A program made the translations under genes and the position numbers. A model generated the notes under the pieces. The model worked only from the letters and a program-made list of their open reading frames with translations. It made no database searches and was not told the origin of the DNA. A stretch of DNA of 64,000 bases, taken from assembly GCA_903884945.1 (NCBI GenBank), contig CAISGR010000155.1, positions 30,397 to 94,396 on the forward strand, given 5' to 3'. Positions 46,643 to 55,845 of this stretch are shown here, piece by piece (within the stretch, counting starts at the first letter, position 1; every line of letters begins with the position of its first letter). The stretch is from an uncultured bacterium. GTDB taxonomy: Bacteria > Pseudomonadota > Alphaproteobacteria > Sphingomonadales > Sphingomonadaceae.

Positions 46643-47521
46643 TCAGGCGACGCTCTCGCTCCCGGCGATGGGATCGACGCGCTGGCGCCGCGTCGCCGCG
46701 GTCGCGACCAGGTAGATCCCGCCCGCGATCATCGGCAGCGTCAGCAGTTGGCCCATATGGATCGTCGTGGCGAAGAAGGTGCCCTGGAACTGAGAATCGG
46801 GCTCGCGGAAGAATTCCACGGTGAAGCGGGCGAGCCCGTAGAACAGCAGGAACAGGCCGACCAGCTTGCCCGGATCGTAGCGCGCCTTGGTCCGCCAGAA
46901 GGCGAACCACAGGATCGCGAACAGGACGATCCCCTCGAGCCCCGCCTCGTACAGCTGGCTGGGATGGCGCGCCGGATCGAGGCCGCCGGCCACCGTGCGC
47001 GGGAACACGATCGCCCAGGGCAGGTTGGAGGGCTTGCCCCACAGCTCGCCGTTCACGAAATTCGCCAGCCGCCCGAAGAACAGGCCGAACGGGACGCAGC
47101 AGGCGAGATAGTCATGGATGCGCAGCCAGTTGAGCTGGTGGCGCCGCGCGAACAGGATGATGCCGAGCGAGGTGCCGATCATGCCGCCATGGAAGGACAT
47201 GCCGCCGTCCCACAGCTTCAGGATCTGCACCGGATTCAGGAACATGTCGGGCGCGTAGAAGATCGCATAGCCGAGCCGTCCGCCGAGGATGATGCCGAGC
47301 GTCGCATAGAAGACGAGGTCGTCGGCATGTCGCCGCGCCATCGGCGCACCGGGCTGGGCCAGCAGCCTGAGCAGGTACCACCAGCCGAGCAGGATGCCGC
47401 TGATATAGGCGAGCGAATACCATTTGATGTCGAAAAAGCCGAGCGACAGCGCGACCGGCTTGAGCCCGAGGCTCTCGAAATGGATATGATTCTGCGCGGA
47501 CGCGAGAAGGGTCAGGATCAA
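46643..47521 (-). CDS. lgt: Prolipoprotein diacylglyceryl transferase Lgt
   Basis: Attaches diacylglycerol to the lipobox cysteine of prolipoproteins in the inner membrane. The 292-residue protein has about seven membrane helices, [14 protein letters not shown] (catalytic-loop His), the Lgt signature [16 protein letters not shown], and RHPSQLYEA with [11 protein letters not shown]. The TTG start at 47521 has GGGGAAAAG upstream and gives the normal length; in-frame codons further up collide with the divergent acyl-CoA synthetase start. It heads the operon lgt-methyltransferase-GNAT-pgeF. Confidence 0.94.
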   Translation of the reverse strand: MILTLLASAQNHIHFESLGLKPVALSLGFFDIKWYSLAYISGILLGWWYLLRLLAQPGAPMARRHADDLVFYATLGIILGGRLGYAIFYAPDMFLNPVQILKLWDGGMSFHGGMIGTSLGIILFARRHQLNWLRIHDYLACCVPFGLFFGRLANFVNGELWGKPSNLPWAIVFPRTVAGGLDPARHPSQLYEAGLEGIVLFAILWFAFWRTKARYDPGKLVGLFLLFYGLARFTVEFFREPDSQFQGTFFATTIHMGQLLTLPMIAGGIYLVATAATRRQRVDPIAGSESVA

Positions 47522-47585
47522 GGCTTTTCCCCAAGGGTTCGCGCCTCCATAAAGGCGGGCAACGACAAGACCAAGGGGAGACCGT

Positions 47586-49289
47586 ATGCGTACCGAGCTT
47601 GACCGGCGGATGGACGAAGGCCTGGCCATGCTGACGGGTCCGGGTGCGCCGCTCGCGCTGGGGTCGATCGCGCTGAACGGCGTCGACCTGCCGCTGATCG
47701 CCGCGGTGCCGCCGGCGCTGCCGCATTATTTCGCGCATTACGCGGCCGAGCATGCCGACAAGACCTTCCTCGTCGCGGGCGAGGAACGGCTGACCTTCGC
47801 CCAGGTCCATGCCGAGGCCGAGAAGGTCGCCCGGTCGCTGGTCGGCGAGGGATTGCAGACGGGCGAGCGCGTCGGCATCGCGATGCGCAATTCGCCGTCC
47901 TGGATCACCCTGTACATGGGCATCACCATGGCCGGCGGCGTCGCGTGCCTGCTCAACGGCTGGTGGCAGCCCCCCGAACTGGCCGAGGCGATCGCCGATG
48001 TCGGCTGCACCCTGGTGTTCGCCGATCCGCCCCGCGCGCGGCGGCTCGCGGCGATCGAGGGGCTGAGCGTGCCGGTGGTGGAGATCGACGATCTCCTGCC
48101 GCTCGCCCAGGCAATGCATGTCGTCACGCACAGCTGGCCGCGCGTGCCGCTCCCGGTGCTGACCGCGGACGACAATGCGACGATCCTGTTCACCTCGGGC
48201 TCGACCGGCCAGTCCAAGGGGGCGCTCAGCGACCATCGCGCGGTGCTCCAGGCAGTGTTCAACTATCTGGCGCAGGCGCTCGTCATGTTCGGCATCGCCA
48301 CGCAGGACGGCAAGCCGCCCGAGGGCCAGCCGGCGACGCTGCTCAACGTGCCCCTGTTCCACGTGACCGCCGAAGTGCCGGTCTTCCTCCAGAGCTTCGC
48401 CATGGGGCGCAAGCTCGTGCTCATGCCGAAATGGGATGCGGAGGAGGCGATGCGGCTGATCGAGGCGGAGGCGATCAGCTATTTCGTCGGCGTCCCGCTG
48501 ATGAGCTTCGAGATCCTGACGCATCCGAACCGCTCGAACTACAATCTCTCCACCGTCACCGATTTCGCGGCCGGCGGCGCGCCGCGCCCGGTCGAGCATG
48601 TCCGGCGCATCAAGGAGGAGATGGGCGGGGGCGCGCCGCTGCTCGGCTACGGCCTGACCGAAACCAACGGCATCGGCTGCGGCAACTGGCGCGACAATTA
48701 CCTCGCCAAGCCCAATTCGACCGGCCGCGCCTCGGCGCCGCTGGTCGACCTCGCCATCCTCGATGCGATGGGCCGGCCCGTCGCCCAGGGCGCGCGCGGC
48801 GAGATCGGCATCCGCTCGGTCGCCAACTTCAAGGAATATTGGAACCGGCCCGAGGCGACCGCGGACGCGTTCACCGCCGACCGCTACTTCCTGACCGGCG
48901 ATATCGGTTATCTCGACGAGGACGGCTATCTGTTCATCGTCGACCGCAAGAAGGACATCATCATCCGCGGCGGCGAGAATATCTCCTGCCAGGAAGTCGA
49001 GGCAGCGATCTACGAGCATCCGGGCGTCGCCGAGGCGGCGGTATTCGGCCTGCCCGACGAACGCTTCGGCGAGGTGCCGGGCGCCGTGGTGAAATACCGC
49101 CCGGGCGAGGAGCAGACGCCCGAGCAGCTCTGCGCCTTTCTCTATGCGCATATCGCGGCGTTCAAGGTGCCGCAGCGCATCTGGACCTCGACCGAGCCGC
49201 TGCCGCGCCTGGGCACCGAGAAGATCGACAAGGTCGGGCTGCGCGCCACCTATCGCGCGATCGCCGAGGCGGAGGCGAAGGCTGCCTGA
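47586..49289 (+). CDS. Acyl-CoA synthetase (class I adenylate-forming)
   Basis: A 567-residue AMP-forming ligase that activates a carboxylic acid to its CoA thioester. Motifs: P-loop [13 protein letters not shown], the A5 region [26 protein letters not shown] and the C-terminal [20 protein letters not shown]. The catalytic lysine is in LGTEKIDK. The layout fits fatty or aryl acid ligases; the substrate cannot be fixed. ATG 47586 follows AAGGGGAGA. It is divergent from lgt and 37 bp ahead of a molybdenum-hydroxylase gene. Confidence 0.92.
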   Translation: MRTELDRRMDEGLAMLTGPGAPLALGSIALNGVDLPLIAAVPPALPHYFAHYAAEHADKTFLVAGEERLTFAQVHAEAEKVARSLVGEGLQTGERVGIAMRNSPSWITLYMGITMAGGVACLLNGWWQPPELAEAIADVGCTLVFADPPRARRLAAIEGLSVPVVEIDDLLPLAQAMHVVTHSWPRVPLPVLTADDNATILFTSGSTGQSKGALSDHRAVLQAVFNYLAQALVMFGIATQDGKPPEGQPATLLNVPLFHVTAEVPVFLQSFAMGRKLVLMPKWDAEEAMRLIEAEAISYFVGVPLMSFEILTHPNRSNYNLSTVTDFAAGGAPRPVEHVRRIKEEMGGGAPLLGYGLTETNGIGCGNWRDNYLAKPNSTGRASAPLVDLAILDAMGRPVAQGARGEIGIRSVANFKEYWNRPEATADAFTADRYFLTGDIGYLDEDGYLFIVDRKKDIIIRGGENISCQEVEAAIYEHPGVAEAAVFGLPDERFGEVPGAVVKYRPGEEQTPEQLCAFLYAHIAAFKVPQRIWTSTEPLPRLGTEKIDKVGLRATYRAIAEAEAKAA

Positions 49290-49326
49290 TCTGGCGTGCC
49301 GCCCCGCACCACGATAGAGCAGGGCG

Positions 49327-51567
49327 ATGACGGCGCGCGAGGCACTTGGGAGGATCGACCGGCGGACGCTGCTGGTCGGCGGTGGCGCGGGCATCGGGCT
49401 GCTCGTGCTGTGGGGGGTGTGGCCGCGCCATTATGCGGCGAACCTGACGGCGGCGAAGGGCGAGACGATCTTCGGGCCGTGGCTCAAGATCGGGCTCGAC
49501 GGGCATGTGACGGTCGCGGTGCCGCAGGCCGAGCACGGCCAGGGCGTCTATACCACCTTGCCGCAGATCGCCGCCGATGAGCTCGGCGCCGACTGGCGTA
49601 CCGTCGCAGTGCAGCCCGCGCCGCTCAATCCGCTCTACGCCAATCCGATGGCCGCGGACGTGCTGTTCGAGGGCGTGTTCGAGGCCGTGCCCGAGGCGCT
49701 GCGCGTCGGCCATGCCGCGCGCACCGCGCTGCTGCTTACCGGCGGCTCGACTTCGGTCCGCGCGTTCGAGGATGATCTGCGCCAGGCCGGCGCCGCAGCG
49801 CGCGTATTGCTGTGCAAGGCTGCGGCAAGGCGCTGGAAGGTCGATTGGCGGGCGTGCGGGACGGCGGGCGGCTTCGTCGTCCATGGCGATGACAAGCTGC
49901 GCTTCGGGGAACTCGCGGCCGAGGCCGCGGGGGGATCGCTGCCCAATCCCCTGCCGCTGCGCGCCGGCGAGGCGAATCGCCTCCACGGCCAGTCGCTGCC
50001 GCGGCTCGACGTGCCGTCCAAGGTCGACGGCTCGGCCAATTTCGCCGGCGACGTCCGCCTGCCCGGCATGGTCTTCGCTGCCATCCGCCAGGGCCCGGTC
50101 GGCGATTCGACCCTGCTCAGCGTCGATCGCGCCGCCGCCGACCGGATCCGCGGCGTGCTGTCGGTCGCGACCAACGATCGCTGGGTCGCGGCGATCGCGA
50201 ACAACTGGTGGGCGGCGAACCAGGCGCTCGGTGCGCTGCGGCCGCGCTTCGCGACCAGGGGCGCGATCATCAGCTCCCCTGGCATCGACGATGCGCTGAC
50301 CGCCGCGCTCGACGGCCCCGGCGAGCGCATGGCCGCGGAGGGCGATCTGTCCGCCGTGTTCAAGGGCGCGCATCTGGTCACCGCCGAATATCGCGTCGGC
50401 CTCGCCGTCCATGCCGCGATCGAGACGATGACCGCGACCGCGCGGTACGAAGGCGGCCGGCTCGAACTATGGCTGCCGACCCAGGCCCCCGGGCTGGCGC
50501 GCAGCGCGGCCGCGGCGGCGATCGGGATCTCGGAGGGCAATGTGATCGTCTATCCGATGCTGATCGGCGGCTCGTTCGGCGCCAATCTGGAGCATCTCGT
50601 GGCCGAGCAGGCAGCGATCCTCGCCGAGAAGCTCAGGCGCCCGGTCCAGCTCGTCTGGTCGCGCAGCGAGGAGATGATGCACGACCGCTACCGCGCCCCG
50701 GCGGCCGCGCGCATGTCGGCGCGGCTCGGGCCCAATGGCCAGATCCTGGGCTGGCTCGCCAAGATCGCGGCGCCGGCCACCGGCCGCGAGCTCGCCGGGC
50801 GCCTGATGGCGGGCGACAAGACGGTGCGGGCCGCGCTTGCCCTGCCGGGCCTGGGCGATGCCTATGCGGTGGCGGGCGCCAGGCCCTTCTACCGCATGCC
50901 GGCCTATGCGATCGACCATCATCCCGCCGATATCGGCGTGCCGACCGGGCATTGGCGCTCGGGTGCGCACAGCTACACCGCCTTCTTCACCGAGTGCTTC
51001 CTCGACGAGCTGGCGCATGTCGCGGGCACCGAGCCGCTGTCGTTCCGCATCGGCATGCTCGGCGGCGACGCGCGCCTCGCCCGCTGCCTCTCGACCGCGG
51101 CGGCGCTCGGCGGCTGGGAAGGCGGCATCCAGGGCAGCGGCCAGGGCATTGCCTGCCACAGCTTTCGCGGCAGCCATATCGCGGTGCTGGCCGAGGCGCA
51201 TATCGACGAAGGACAGAACCCGGTGGTCGACCGGATCGTCGCGGCGGTCGATTGCGGGCGGCAGGTCAATCCCGACGTGGTCCGCCAGCAGATCGAGGGC
51301 GGGCTGATCTTCGGCATGGCGGCGGCGCTCGGCGGCGGCACCAGCTTCACCGAGAATCTCGCCGACGCGCGCACCTTCGGGGATATCGACCTGCCGGCGC
51401 TGGCCGACATTCCCGACATCACGGTCGAGCTCATCCGCAGCGAGGCCGATCCCGGCGGTGTGGGCGAACTCGCCGTGCCGCCGGTCGCCCCCGCCATTGC
51501 CAATGCGCTGCAGGCCTCTACGGGTTTCCGCATGCGCACCCTTCCCCTGATTCCGGGCGAGGCATGA
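49327..51567 (+). CDS. Molybdopterin-binding aldehyde/isoquinoline oxidoreductase large subunit (IorB-type)
   Basis: A 746-residue molybdenum-hydroxylase large subunit of the xanthine dehydrogenase family, closest to isoquinoline 1-oxidoreductase beta subunits. The N-terminus has a Tat-like RIDRRTLLVGGGAG followed by a hydrophobic stretch, so export or membrane anchoring is likely. Active-site motifs: PQAEHGQGVYTTLPQI, IGGSFGANLEHLVAEQA, TGHWRSGAHSYTAFFTECFL, and the catalytic glutamate in GGVGELAVPPVAPAIANA. The [2Fe-2S] alpha subunit that normally accompanies it is not in this window. hemH overlaps its stop. Confidence 0.88.
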   Translation: MTAREALGRIDRRTLLVGGGAGIGLLVLWGVWPRHYAANLTAAKGETIFGPWLKIGLDGHVTVAVPQAEHGQGVYTTLPQIAADELGADWRTVAVQPAPLNPLYANPMAADVLFEGVFEAVPEALRVGHAARTALLLTGGSTSVRAFEDDLRQAGAAARVLLCKAAARRWKVDWRACGTAGGFVVHGDDKLRFGELAAEAAGGSLPNPLPLRAGEANRLHGQSLPRLDVPSKVDGSANFAGDVRLPGMVFAAIRQGPVGDSTLLSVDRAAADRIRGVLSVATNDRWVAAIANNWWAANQALGALRPRFATRGAIISSPGIDDALTAALDGPGERMAAEGDLSAVFKGAHLVTAEYRVGLAVHAAIETMTATARYEGGRLELWLPTQAPGLARSAAAAAIGISEGNVIVYPMLIGGSFGANLEHLVAEQAAILAEKLRRPVQLVWSRSEEMMHDRYRAPAAARMSARLGPNGQILGWLAKIAAPATGRELAGRLMAGDKTVRAALALPGLGDAYAVAGARPFYRMPAYAIDHHPADIGVPTGHWRSGAHSYTAFFTECFLDELAHVAGTEPLSFRIGMLGGDARLARCLSTAAALGGWEGGIQGSGQGIACHSFRGSHIAVLAEAHIDEGQNPVVDRIVAAVDCGRQVNPDVVRQQIEGGLIFGMAAALGGGTSFTENLADARTFGDIDLPALADIPDITVELIRSEADPGGVGELAVPPVAPAIANALQASTGFRMRTLPLIPGEA

Positions 51568-52571
51568 CCCTTCCCGCCGGTCATCCCGTCATCCCGCCGC
51601 GCCGGATCGGCGTCCTTCTCGTCAATCTCGGCACCCCGGACGCGCCGGATGCGCCGGCGGTGAAGCGCTATCTGGGCGAATTCCTCTCCGACCGCCGGGT
51701 CGTGGAGATTCCGCAGATCCTGTGGCAGCCGATCCTGCGCGGCATCATCCTCAACACCCGGCCGAAAAAGTCGGCCCATGCCTATGCCCAGGTCTGGCGC
51801 GCGGACGGCTCGCCGCTGGCTGCGATCACCCGGCTCCAGGCGATGGCGCTGCAGGGGGCCTTCGGCCCCGACGTGATGGTCGACTGGGCGATGCGCTACG
51901 GCAATCCCGCGATCGGCGACCGGCTGGCGGCGCTGAAGGAGGCGGGGTGCGACCGCATCCTGCTCGCGCCGCTCTATCCGCAATATTGCGGCGCGACGAC
52001 CGCGACCGCCAACGACAAGGCCTTCGCCACGCTCGGCGCGATGCGCTGGCAGCCGGCGATTCGCACGCTGCCGCCCTATCATGACGATCCGGCCTATATC
52101 GCCGCGCTGAAGACCTCGGTCGAGGCGTCGCTCGCCGCGCTCGATTTCGTGCCGCAGGCGATCATCGCCAGCTTTCACGGCATGCCGCAGCGCACGCTCG
52201 AGCTGGGCGATCCCTATCATTGCCATTGCCGCAAGACCGCGCGGCTGCTCGGCGAGGCGCTCGGCCGCGAGCTGATGGTGACCTTCCAGTCGCGCTTCGG
52301 CCGGGCGAAATGGCTCGAGCCCGCGACCGAGACGGTGCTGAACGACCTCCCCGGCAAGGGCATCACGCGCATCGCCCTGGTCTCGCCCGGCTTTTCCGCC
52401 GATTGCCTGGAGACGCTCGAGGAACTCAACATCCGCGGGCGCGAAAGCTATCTGGCCGCCGGCGGCACCGATTTCGCCTATCTGCCCTGCCTCAACGACA
52501 GCGCAGAAAGCATCGCGATGCTGCGCATTTTGCTGCAACGGGAGCTTGAAGGGTGGAACGTCCCCGCCTAG
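51564..52571 (+). CDS. hemH: Ferrochelatase HemH
   Basis: Inserts iron into protoporphyrin IX, the last step of heme synthesis. The 335-residue protein carries IGVLLVNLGTPDAPDAPAVK, RYLGEFLSDRRVVEIP, LLAPLYPQYCGATTAT, SFHGMPQRTLELGDPYHCHC (catalytic His) and SPGFSADCLETLEELNIRG (metal-site Glu). The CHC and late Cys residues suggest the cysteine-containing cluster type sometimes found in alphaproteobacteria. ATG 51564 overlaps the upstream stop by 4 bp, which is odd for this functional pairing. The long upstream open frame is antisense-like noise. Confidence 0.96.
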   Translation: MTLPAGHPVIPPRRIGVLLVNLGTPDAPDAPAVKRYLGEFLSDRRVVEIPQILWQPILRGIILNTRPKKSAHAYAQVWRADGSPLAAITRLQAMALQGAFGPDVMVDWAMRYGNPAIGDRLAALKEAGCDRILLAPLYPQYCGATTATANDKAFATLGAMRWQPAIRTLPPYHDDPAYIAALKTSVEASLAALDFVPQAIIASFHGMPQRTLELGDPYHCHCRKTARLLGEALGRELMVTFQSRFGRAKWLEPATETVLNDLPGKGITRIALVSPGFSADCLETLEELNIRGRESYLAAGGTDFAYLPCLNDSAESIAMLRILLQRELEGWNVPA

Positions 52572-52601
52572 CCTCCCGTCACGACACCATGGGAGAGTGA
52601 A

Positions 52602-53324
52602 ATGGCACGCGTCGCAATCGTCACCGGAGGTACGCGCGGAATCGGCGAGGCGATCAGCCTGGCGCTCAAGGATATGGGGATGACCGTCGCCGCCAATTAT
52701 GCCGGCAATGACGATCGCGCCCGCGAGTTCACCGAACGCACCGGCATCAAGGCCTATAAATGGGACGTCGGCGACTATGATGCGTGCCAGGCGGGCTGCG
52801 CGAAGGTCGCCGAGGAGCTCGGGCCGGTCGATGTCGTGGTCAACAATGCCGGCATCACGCGCGACGGCACGATCCTGAAGATGACCTACCAGATGTGGAA
52901 GGAAGTCATGGACACCAACCTGGGCGGCTGCTTCAACATGGCCAAGGCGGTGTTTCCCGGCATGCGCGAGCGCAAATGGGGGCGGATCGTCAATATCGGC
53001 TCGATCAACGGCCAGGCGGGGCAATATGGCCAGGTCAATTATGCCGCCGCCAAGTCCGGCATCCACGGCTTCACCAAGGCGCTGGCGCAGGAAGGCGCGC
53101 GGGCCGGGGTGACGGTCAACGCGATCGCGCCGGGCTATATCGATACCGACATGGTCGCGGCGGTGCCGTCCGACGTGCTCGAGAAGATCGTCGCCAAGAT
53201 TCCGGTCGGCCGGCTCGGCCAGGCCAGCGAGATCGCGCGCGGCGTCGCTTTCCTCTGCGCGGAGGAGGGCGGGTTCATCACCGGATCGACGCTGTCGATC
53301 AATGGCGGGCAGCATATGTACTGA
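52602..53324 (+). CDS. phaB: Acetoacetyl-CoA reductase PhaB
   Basis: NADPH-dependent reduction of acetoacetyl-CoA to (R)-3-hydroxybutyryl-CoA, the PHA monomer. A 240-residue SDR with VTGGTRGIGEAI (7-18), NNAG (81-84), catalytic Ser134, Tyr147 and Lys151. The PhaB-typical GSINGQAGQYGQVNYAAAKS and a C-terminal LSINGGQHMY are both present. ATG 52602 follows GGGAGAG. It is separate from phaC/phaP by 20 kb and ends at a strong GC hairpin. FabG-like substitutes are less likely given the C-terminal signature. Confidence 0.95.
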   Translation: MARVAIVTGGTRGIGEAISLALKDMGMTVAANYAGNDDRAREFTERTGIKAYKWDVGDYDACQAGCAKVAEELGPVDVVVNNAGITRDGTILKMTYQMWKEVMDTNLGGCFNMAKAVFPGMRERKWGRIVNIGSINGQAGQYGQVNYAAAKSGIHGFTKALAQEGARAGVTVNAIAPGYIDTDMVAAVPSDVLEKIVAKIPVGRLGQASEIARGVAFLCAEEGGFITGSTLSINGGQHMY

Positions 53325-53375
53325 ACGGGCGCTGGGGGCGCCGCGCGCAGGCGGTGCGCCCCGCCCGCAAAAGTT

Positions 53376-53405
53376 GAGGGCCGGCGCCTTGCGGCACCGG
53401 CCCTC
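53376..53405. terminator. GC-rich hairpin after phaB
   Basis: Stem GAGGGCCGG..GCC / GGC..CCGGCCCTC with a TTGC loop and one mismatch bulge, between the convergent phaB and glycine-zipper genes. No T-run. Likely shared terminator. Confidence 0.6.
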
Positions 53406-53433
53406 GCCCTCATACGCTACGCGAGGGATTTCG

Positions 53434-53820
53434 TCAGCGGCGGCAGTAGCGCGGATCGTCCGAGCGATCGATCGCGCGGCCGGCCAGCGCGCCGGCGCCG
53501 GCGCCGAGCACGGTGCCCAGCAGGCGATCGCCGCGGCCCGCAACCGTGTTGCCGAGCAGGCCGCCCGCGATCGCGCCGATCACCGTGCCGCCGTCATTGT
53601 TGCAGCGGCGATCGCGATAGCCGCGGCGATAGTCGCCCCGATATCCCCGGTCGTAGCCGCGATATTCCTGCTGGTAGCCGCGATCGTAGCGATCATAGCG
53701 ATCGCCCCGATAGTCGCGCTCATAGCGCTCGTAACGCTGCGCGGCGGCCGGCGTGGCGGGGATCAGGGCAGCGGTGCCCATTGCGAGGGCAGCACCGGCG
53801 AGCGAGAGTTTCTTGAACAT
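53434..53820 (-). CDS. Secreted glycine-zipper protein with Arg/Tyr/Asp repeats
   Basis: A 128-residue envelope protein: signal peptide (LSLAGAALAMGTAALIPATP ending AAAQ), then a low-complexity RYDRYDRGYQQEYRGYDRGY-type region (about 29-72). A glycine zipper, GTVIGAIAGGLLGNTVAG plus LGTVLGAGAGALAG, resembles Rickettsia 17-kDa antigen and 2TM glycine-zipper domains. Two cysteines (RRCNND and PRYCRR) may pair. ATG 53820 follows GGAGG. Such proteins sit in or near the outer membrane; the function is unknown. Confidence 0.85.
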   Translation of the reverse strand: MFKKLSLAGAALAMGTAALIPATPAAAQRYERYERDYRGDRYDRYDRGYQQEYRGYDRGYRGDYRRGYRDRRCNNDGGTVIGAIAGGLLGNTVAGRGDRLLGTVLGAGAGALAGRAIDRSDDPRYCRR

Positions 53821-53970
53821 GATGGACCTCCAATGAGCCTGGTCTGAATTCCGTGTCGATGCAGCGGTTATGGCGGGTGCCGCTTGAGCCCGTCCTGAAT
53901 GGGGCCGTTAGCCTGCGTTCAGGATATGATCGCGGTTGCGCCGGCCGGCGGCGTCGATCAGGGCTGGCGG

Positions 53971-54966
53971 ATGCGCATCCTGTATTCGGTCCTGCTGCTG
54001 CTCGTCCTCACCCCGCCCTGGATGGGGGAAAAGCGGCTCCCGCTGCTGGGGCGCGATCCCGTGTTCGAGGCGCGGCCGGTGCAGCTGGACGCGGCGAATC
54101 CGGCGCGGCGGCGGGCCGGCCAGCTGCTGTTCCTCGGCGGCGTGCGGCTCGACAGCCCCGATCCGGCCTTTGGCGGCTTTTCGTCGCTACAGGTAAGCGG
54201 CGATCGCTTCACCCTGCTGAGCGACGGCGGCAACATCGTCCGCTTCCGGATGGACCGCGCGTGGCGCCTGAGCGCCCGGCAGTTCGCCGAGCTCCCCGCC
54301 GGGCCCGGCACGGGCTGGGTGAAGGCGGATCGCGACAGCGAATCGATGACCAGCGACCCCGCGACCGGCCGGATCTGGGTGGGCTTCGAGCGCGCCAATG
54401 CGATCTGGCGATTCGCGCCGGGACTCGCCCGCGGCGAGGCGCATGTCGAGCCCCCGGCCATGGCCGACTGGCCGGTCAATATCGGCCCGGAGGCGATGAC
54501 GCGCCTGCCCGACGGCGGCTTCATCGTGATCGACGAGGGAGAGCCCTGGCCGGGCGGCAAGGGCAGGGCGGCGATTCGCTTCTCCGGCGATCCGGTCGCC
54601 GGGCCGCGGCAGGGCTTTCGCTTCAGCTATCTGGCGCCGCCGCATTATGATCCGAGCGACATGACCGTGCTGCCCGACGGGCGGCTGCTGGTGCTCAATC
54701 GCCGATTCGCCCTGCCGTTCAACTTCACCGCCAAGCTGACGCTGATCGATCCGGCGGCGATTCGGCCCGGCGCGCTGGTGCGCGGGCGCGAGATCGCGAC
54801 GCTCGAGGCGCCGCTGGTCCACGACAATTTCGAGGGCGTGGCCGCCACGCGCGAAGGCGATGCGACGATCATCTGGATCGTCTCGGACGACAACCAGCTG
54901 TTCCTGCAGCGCAGCCTGTTGCTGAAATTCAGGCTGGAGCCCGATTCGGCATCGAATCGCCGCTGA
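53971..54966 (+). CDS. Secreted esterase-like (phytase-like) beta-propeller protein
   Basis: A 331-residue protein starting at ATG 53971 with signal or anchor RILYSVLLLLVLTPPW. The mature part matches the 'esterase-like activity of phytase' propeller type: LDSPDPAFGGFSSLQVSGDR, LLSDGGNIVRF, KADRDSESMTSDPATGRIWV, NIGPEAMTRLPDGGFIVIDE, and HDNFEGVAATREGDATIIWI. The acidic Glu/Asp clusters would bind calcium. Substrate unknown. ATG 53926 and 53899 are in frame but would spoil the signal peptide. It ends in a T-rich terminator. Confidence 0.8.
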   Translation: MRILYSVLLLLVLTPPWMGEKRLPLLGRDPVFEARPVQLDAANPARRRAGQLLFLGGVRLDSPDPAFGGFSSLQVSGDRFTLLSDGGNIVRFRMDRAWRLSARQFAELPAGPGTGWVKADRDSESMTSDPATGRIWVGFERANAIWRFAPGLARGEAHVEPPAMADWPVNIGPEAMTRLPDGGFIVIDEGEPWPGGKGRAAIRFSGDPVAGPRQGFRFSYLAPPHYDPSDMTVLPDGRLLVLNRRFALPFNFTAKLTLIDPAAIRPGALVRGREIATLEAPLVHDNFEGVAATREGDATIIWIVSDDNQLFLQRSLLLKFRLEPDSASNRR

Positions 54967-54972
54967 AACGAA

Positions 54973-55016
54973 GCCGGCCCGCGTCCCCGTCGGGGAAGCA
55001 GGCCGGCATCATTTTT
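54973..55016 (+). terminator. Rho-independent terminator
   Basis: Outer stem GCCGGCC / GGCCGGC and inner CCCC-GTC-GGGG, followed by ATCATTTTT. Lies between the convergent esterase-like gene and rpmB and probably serves the plus-strand gene. Confidence 0.75.
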
Positions 55017-55031
55017 CGCAAAACGAAAAGG

Positions 55032-55331
55032 TCAGGCGGCGACCGCGGTAGCGCCGAGCTTCTTGCGGACGTCGCGCTTCAGGCGACGTGCACGAAGCGA
55101 CAGCTTGTCGTCCGAAGTCTTGACCAGCCAGTTGTCCAGGCCGCCGACATGCTCGACCGAACGCAGGCCGTGCGTCGAGACGCGGAGCTTCACGCTGGTG
55201 CCCAGCGCGTCGGACATCAGCGTCACGTTCTGCAGATTCGGCAGGAACGTCCGCTTGGTCTTGTTATTGGCGTGGGAGACGTTGTTTCCCACCAGCCGGC
55301 CCTTGCCGGTCAGCTCGCAAATGCGCGACAT
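55032..55331 (-). CDS. rpmB: 50S ribosomal protein L28
   Basis: A 99-residue large-subunit ribosomal protein. The start [20 protein letters not shown] and [13 protein letters not shown] are diagnostic, and the long C-terminus ([20 protein letters not shown]...[14 protein letters not shown]) is the alphaproteobacterial form. ATG 55331 follows AGGA; the 34 further upstream codons in frame are not part of L28. The zinc-type cysteines of some L28 proteins are reduced to one (ICELTG). Transcribed alone. Confidence 0.98.
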   Translation of the reverse strand: MSRICELTGKGRLVGNNVSHANNKTKRTFLPNLQNVTLMSDALGTSVKLRVSTHGLRSVEHVGGLDNWLVKTSDDKLSLRARRLKRDVRKKLGATAVAA

Positions 55332-55505
55332 GTGTCGTATCCTGAGTTTCGGCCAGACCGATCTGGCTGTCCCGTAAAGGCGGCGCGGATAGCCGTAACG
55401 GGACAATGCGTCAACCGATTCAGGCTTTACCATGCAACCTAGTGACGCGACACAGCGTTAATTACGGTAACGATTCGATTAGTTACTGTTCACTGGAGAA
55501 TGCCC

Positions 55506-55790
55506 ATGCGCTTCCTGCTCGCCCTGATCGGCCTTGCCGCCGTCGTCGTCGCCGTCCTGTTGTCGCTTGGCCTGCTCACGCTCAAGACCACGCCGGGCTC
55601 CCTGCCGAGCATCAGCGTGAATGGCGGTGCCGCGCCGTCGGTCGATGCGAATCTCGCGACGGTGACGATCGGGACCGAAAACAAGACGGTCGAAGTGCCG
55701 ACCGTGACGACCACCGAGAAGACGATCACGGTGCCGACCGTGAAGATGCAGAAGCCCGGCGAAGCCGGCAACAGCACGGCCGCGCAGTAA
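55506..55790 (+). CDS. Small membrane-anchored protein with Thr/Val-rich tail
   Basis: A 94-residue protein: N-terminal hydrophobic anchor (FLLALIGLAAVVVAVLLSLG), then a Thr/Val-rich periplasmic part (TVEVPTVTTTEKTITVPTVK). ATG 55506 has GGAG at 7-nt spacing; ATG 55500 is too close to it. No family recognised with certainty. It is upstream of tadA with a hairpin between. The 174-bp gap to rpmB is AT-richer around 55455-55485 and probably holds the promoter. Confidence 0.7.
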   Translation: MRFLLALIGLAAVVVAVLLSLGLLTLKTTPGSLPSISVNGGAAPSVDANLATVTIGTENKTVEVPTVTTTEKTITVPTVKMQKPGEAGNSTAAQ

Positions 55791-55800
55791 CGGGCTCGTC

Positions 55801-55824
55801 GCGGCCCGGGCTGGTCCGGGCCGC
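55801..55824. terminator. GCGGCCCGG / CCGGGCCGC hairpin
   Basis: Perfect 9-bp stem with a 6-nt loop, 10 bp after the small membrane-protein stop and 21 bp before tadA. No T-run, so it may attenuate rather than terminate. Confidence 0.45.
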
Positions 55825-55845
55825 GGCACTGGGGCAATAGGGGCC

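Noticed and set aside
47112..49394. 760-residue minus-strand open frame
   Set aside because: Antisense to the acyl-CoA synthetase and overlapping lgt in another frame; composition is shadow-like.
50973..53543. 856-residue minus-strand open frame
   Set aside because: Antisense to hemH and phaB. No recognisable domain.
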